Below, piece by piece: positions 62,219 through 64,000 of a stretch of DNA of 64,000 nt. The DNA is taken from contig JAGMVK010000009.1 of NCBI GenBank assembly GCA_020747065.1, positions 1,302,001 to 1,366,000 of the forward strand. Direction: 5' to 3'. Each line of letters starts with the position of its first letter. The first letter of the stretch is position 1. The notes below the pieces were generated by a model. The model had not been told where the DNA came from, ran no database searches, and was given only the letters and a program-made list of their open reading frames with translations. Origin of the DNA: Cadophora sp. MPI-SDFR-AT-0126 (lineage: Eukaryota > Ascomycota > Leotiomycetes > Helotiales > Ploettnerulaceae). The position numbers and the translations under genes were made by a program.

Positions 62219-63151
62219 ATGTTTTCTCTCGTCCATCTTCAATTGGTCTTGGTGACAATTGCCTCATTCACCTCCGCGCTTGAGCTCCCTCAATACAAGG
62301 CGCTTTTGACCTCGCAAGAGAAGCCCGGAATCCTTGAAGTGACCTTCCACTTCCCTAATACCACGATCAACCTCTGGAACCAAGCAGCCGCCGATGATAT
62401 GACTGATCTAGTCTCAAAGCTCCAAGTCGACGACGATACCAAAGTGGTGTTATTCAAGAGCGATGTGCCAAAGTACTTCATAGCTCATGCTGATCTGAAT
62501 TTCAGCTTAGATAGCATGTTCAGCCCATCTGTATCCTAGTCTTGGAGCTAATCTAGAACACCAGATCCCACAATCATCAACCAGACTATCGAGCTCTCCT
62601 ACAACCTCACTAACCTCCGCCAGACCACGATCGCTCTCGTCGAAGGTGTCACTCGTGGAAGTGGAAACGAACTTCTTATGTCATTTGACATGCGCTTCGC
62701 CACCAAGACGCATACCCTCTTCGGCCAGCCAGAGGTTGGCATTGGGTTCATTCCAGGAGTAGGGGGGACTCAGTGGATGACTGCTAATATCAATCGCGGG
62801 TTCATGATGGAATATATCCTGAGTGGCAAGGACATAAACGCTCAAGATGCGGAGAGGATTGGTTGGATCAACAAGGCTTTCGATACTTCGGCCGAGATGA
62901 ACGGTTACGTGGCAGATTTGACATCGAGATTGTCACTGTTTCCGCTCGATGCACTCAGCGCTGGGAAGCACGCTGTCAATGTTGCCACGCGGCCATCGCT
63001 CCAGAGTCTTCTTGATGATAGTGTGGCTTTCTTGAAGCTGTTCCGTCGACCAGAGGTTCAAGCGCGAACTAAGGTCGGGAAGCTGGAGGATGGAGATGGA
63101 GAACGTTTCTTTGGGGAGAACCTTCCATTGTTATATGGCGCACCTGCGTGA
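62219..63151 (+). CDS. Enoyl-CoA hydratase/isomerase-like (crotonase fold), with signal peptide
   Basis: Start at 62219 because it gives a signal peptide (MFSLVHLQLVLVTIASFTSA) and follows a TATA box. Exon 1 runs to about 62513-62530 and exon 2 from about 62557 to the stop at 63149-63151. The crotonase fold is seen in VVLFKSDVPKYFIAHADL, then ALVEGVTRGSGNELLMSFDMRFA (oxyanion hole), FGQPEVGIGFIPGVGGTQ (position of the usual catalytic Glu) and AERIGWINKAF. About 300 residues, normal for the family. Such enzymes hydrate or isomerise acyl-CoA substrates; a secreted or vesicular form is unusual but known in fungal proteins annotated as this family. The intron is short (26 to 39 nt, depending on the join), and only a GTTCAG donor with TCTAG acceptor keeps the frame, so the splice is uncertain. 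Confidence 0.82.
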
Positions 63152-63305
63152 GCCCAAGAACGTTAGTCTGCTTAAGATGGGATGCCCTGAAGGGTCCCAA
63201 GGCTACCTGGCGGTTGAGGGACGCTGGTAGTAGACGAATGCTGGCCGCGGAAGAAATTTATGTGTATTATACTCCAGATACTAAATACATGTATATAATT
63301 CAACT

Positions 63306-63710
63306 ATGGCGTTCACCAGCTTTGGTCAAGTGATGAAGCCTTACAACCTCGAAGATGGTTCAGTAAACGGGCTAAATGAAAGTCGTAAGTGCTCGATCTT
63401 CCTTTACTCAGGCCTCATACGGCCAAGGCCTGATGTGAACTGAGACTAGCTGGGCATCGGATCCGTCAGCAGGAATTCGAAGAGCAATTGTTTTGTCCAT
63501 ATTGGGTAGTTATTCTAACACCGTCAAGGAGAACAATTTTGGGGGGAAAGAGGAGTTCGGTTTCATCCCCGTAGGTGTAGTGGGTGCCATGTCCCCTTGG
63601 AACAATCCTCTCGTTCTCTCCATGGGAAAAATCAGTGCCGCCCTTATCACGAGCAATGGCTGTTACCCCTAAGCTTGAATTTGTCGAATTGGCGGCCAGG
63701 GATATATGAA
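63306..63710 (+). pseudogene. Aldehyde dehydrogenase N-terminal relic
   Basis: ATG at 63306 opens MAFTSFGQVMKPYNLEDGS, followed by a possible donor GTAAGT at 63386. From 63448 another frame reads SWASDPSAGIRR, then EEFGFIPVGVVGAMSPWNNPLV, then ISAALITSNGC, which is the P-x-G-V-x-G-x-x-x-P-W-N-x-P-L block before the NAD site of aldehyde dehydrogenases. It stops at 63670-63672. KLEFVELAARDI follows at once, as if about ten residues (the KPSP region) were deleted. The exon joins do not keep frame, and the remaining two thirds of the enzyme, with catalytic Cys and Glu, is absent. It is a truncated, decayed gene. Confidence 0.7.
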
Positions 63711-63828
63711 GAGTAGGCACTAAATTTGCTTCATTTACTTCAAGTTTCGTTCAAAAAATTCATGAAATTCAACTTCAAATCCCAACCGTACGCCCCCCTC
63801 CTTCACAGTTATTACGAATTTCAATCCA

Positions 63829-64000
63829 TCATTTCCCTTCCTGGAAAGGCATGACCAGCTCCCAAACCTTCTCAAACCTCCCCTCCTCATCCCTCTCCCC
63901 CATAAACATCAATTCTGCCTTCTCTTCCTCTCCATCACCAACCTGCCAGTTCACTATCATCCGCACAGCTACATTCCTTCCCTCTTGAATCAGCATCTGC
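63829..64000 (-). CDS. 3' end of an unrecognised gene (cut by the window edge)
   Basis: Minus-strand frame entering at 64000 and ending with TGA at 63831-63829, 56 residues seen: MLIQEGRNVAVRMIVNW, then a Glu-rich stretch, then FEKVWELVMPF. The codon use is normal and there are no stops. The alternation of short hydrophobic strands and the motif RMIVNWQV would fit an NTF2/SnoaL-like fold, but that is a guess. Confidence 0.5.
   Translation of the reverse strand, partial: QMLIQEGRNVAVRMIVNWQVGDGEEEKAELMFMGERDEEGRFEKVWELVMPFQEGK

Noticed and set aside
1..64000. CRISPR arrays, rRNA or tRNA genes
   Set aside because: None were seen. A CRISPR array would not be expected in a eukaryote, and no cloverleaf-type sequence with A and B boxes was noticed. 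This was by eye; a tRNA scan was not possible.

Overview
The window comes from a filamentous ascomycete (Pezizomycotina) chromosome. Two facts point there. Genes have short GT-AG introns of about 45 to 100 nt with fungal branch sites. The first 39.8 kb is an extremely TA-rich block in which repeats carry dense C-to-T and G-to-A changes, the signature of repeat-induced point mutation (RIP). I cannot name the species.

Positions 1 to about 39,800 are a graveyard of nested LTR retrotransposons. A Ty3/gypsy element (LTRs 1099-1272 and 14849-15022) is split by a complete Ty1/copia element (1456-9087, 215-bp LTRs, target duplication ACTTC). Next come a minus-strand gypsy relic (15.0-18.2 kb) split by a 217-bp solo LTR, a second full-length copy of the same copia family (18161-25769, target duplication TTAAT), a plus-strand gypsy of another lineage (25.8-32.1 kb), an orphan reading frame of over 4.6 kb (about 32.93-37.57 kb), a third solo LTR, and the C-terminal part of a DUF3435-type protein (39.0-39.76 kb). 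Most stop codons in these frames sit where Gln or Trp codons are expected, so the reading frames can still be followed.

The most interesting item is inside the first copia element. Between the end of gag-pol and the 3' LTR, on the opposite strand, lies a spliced gene (8413 down to 7616). It has three exons, two canonical introns, all joins in phase, a Cys-rich zinc-cluster-like N-terminus, an Ala-rich helical middle and a basic C-terminus. It is interrupted by one stop. The same segment is present, heavily mutated, in the second copy.

From 39.8 kb the sequence is ordinary gene-bearing DNA with scattered transposon relics. In order: a decaying secreted Cys-rich protein gene (minus); a Fot1/pogo-type DNA transposon with 84-bp inverted repeats (41785-44208); an intact two-exon membrane protein (45170-47359); a gag scrap; a Tc1/mariner transposase relic; a truncated copia LTR; and then a metabolic neighbourhood. 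That neighbourhood holds two medium-chain dehydrogenases/reductases (minus), an ankyrin-repeat fragment (plus), an MFS transporter with a frameshift and a nonsense codon (minus), a small unknown gene (minus), a short-chain dehydrogenase (plus), a secreted-type crotonase-fold protein (plus), a truncated aldehyde dehydrogenase relic (plus) and the 3' end of an unknown gene (minus).

Oxidoreductases, a crotonase and an efflux-type transporter side by side resemble a degradative or secondary-metabolite locus that is falling apart. No backbone synthase or regulator is visible here, so that reading is inference only.
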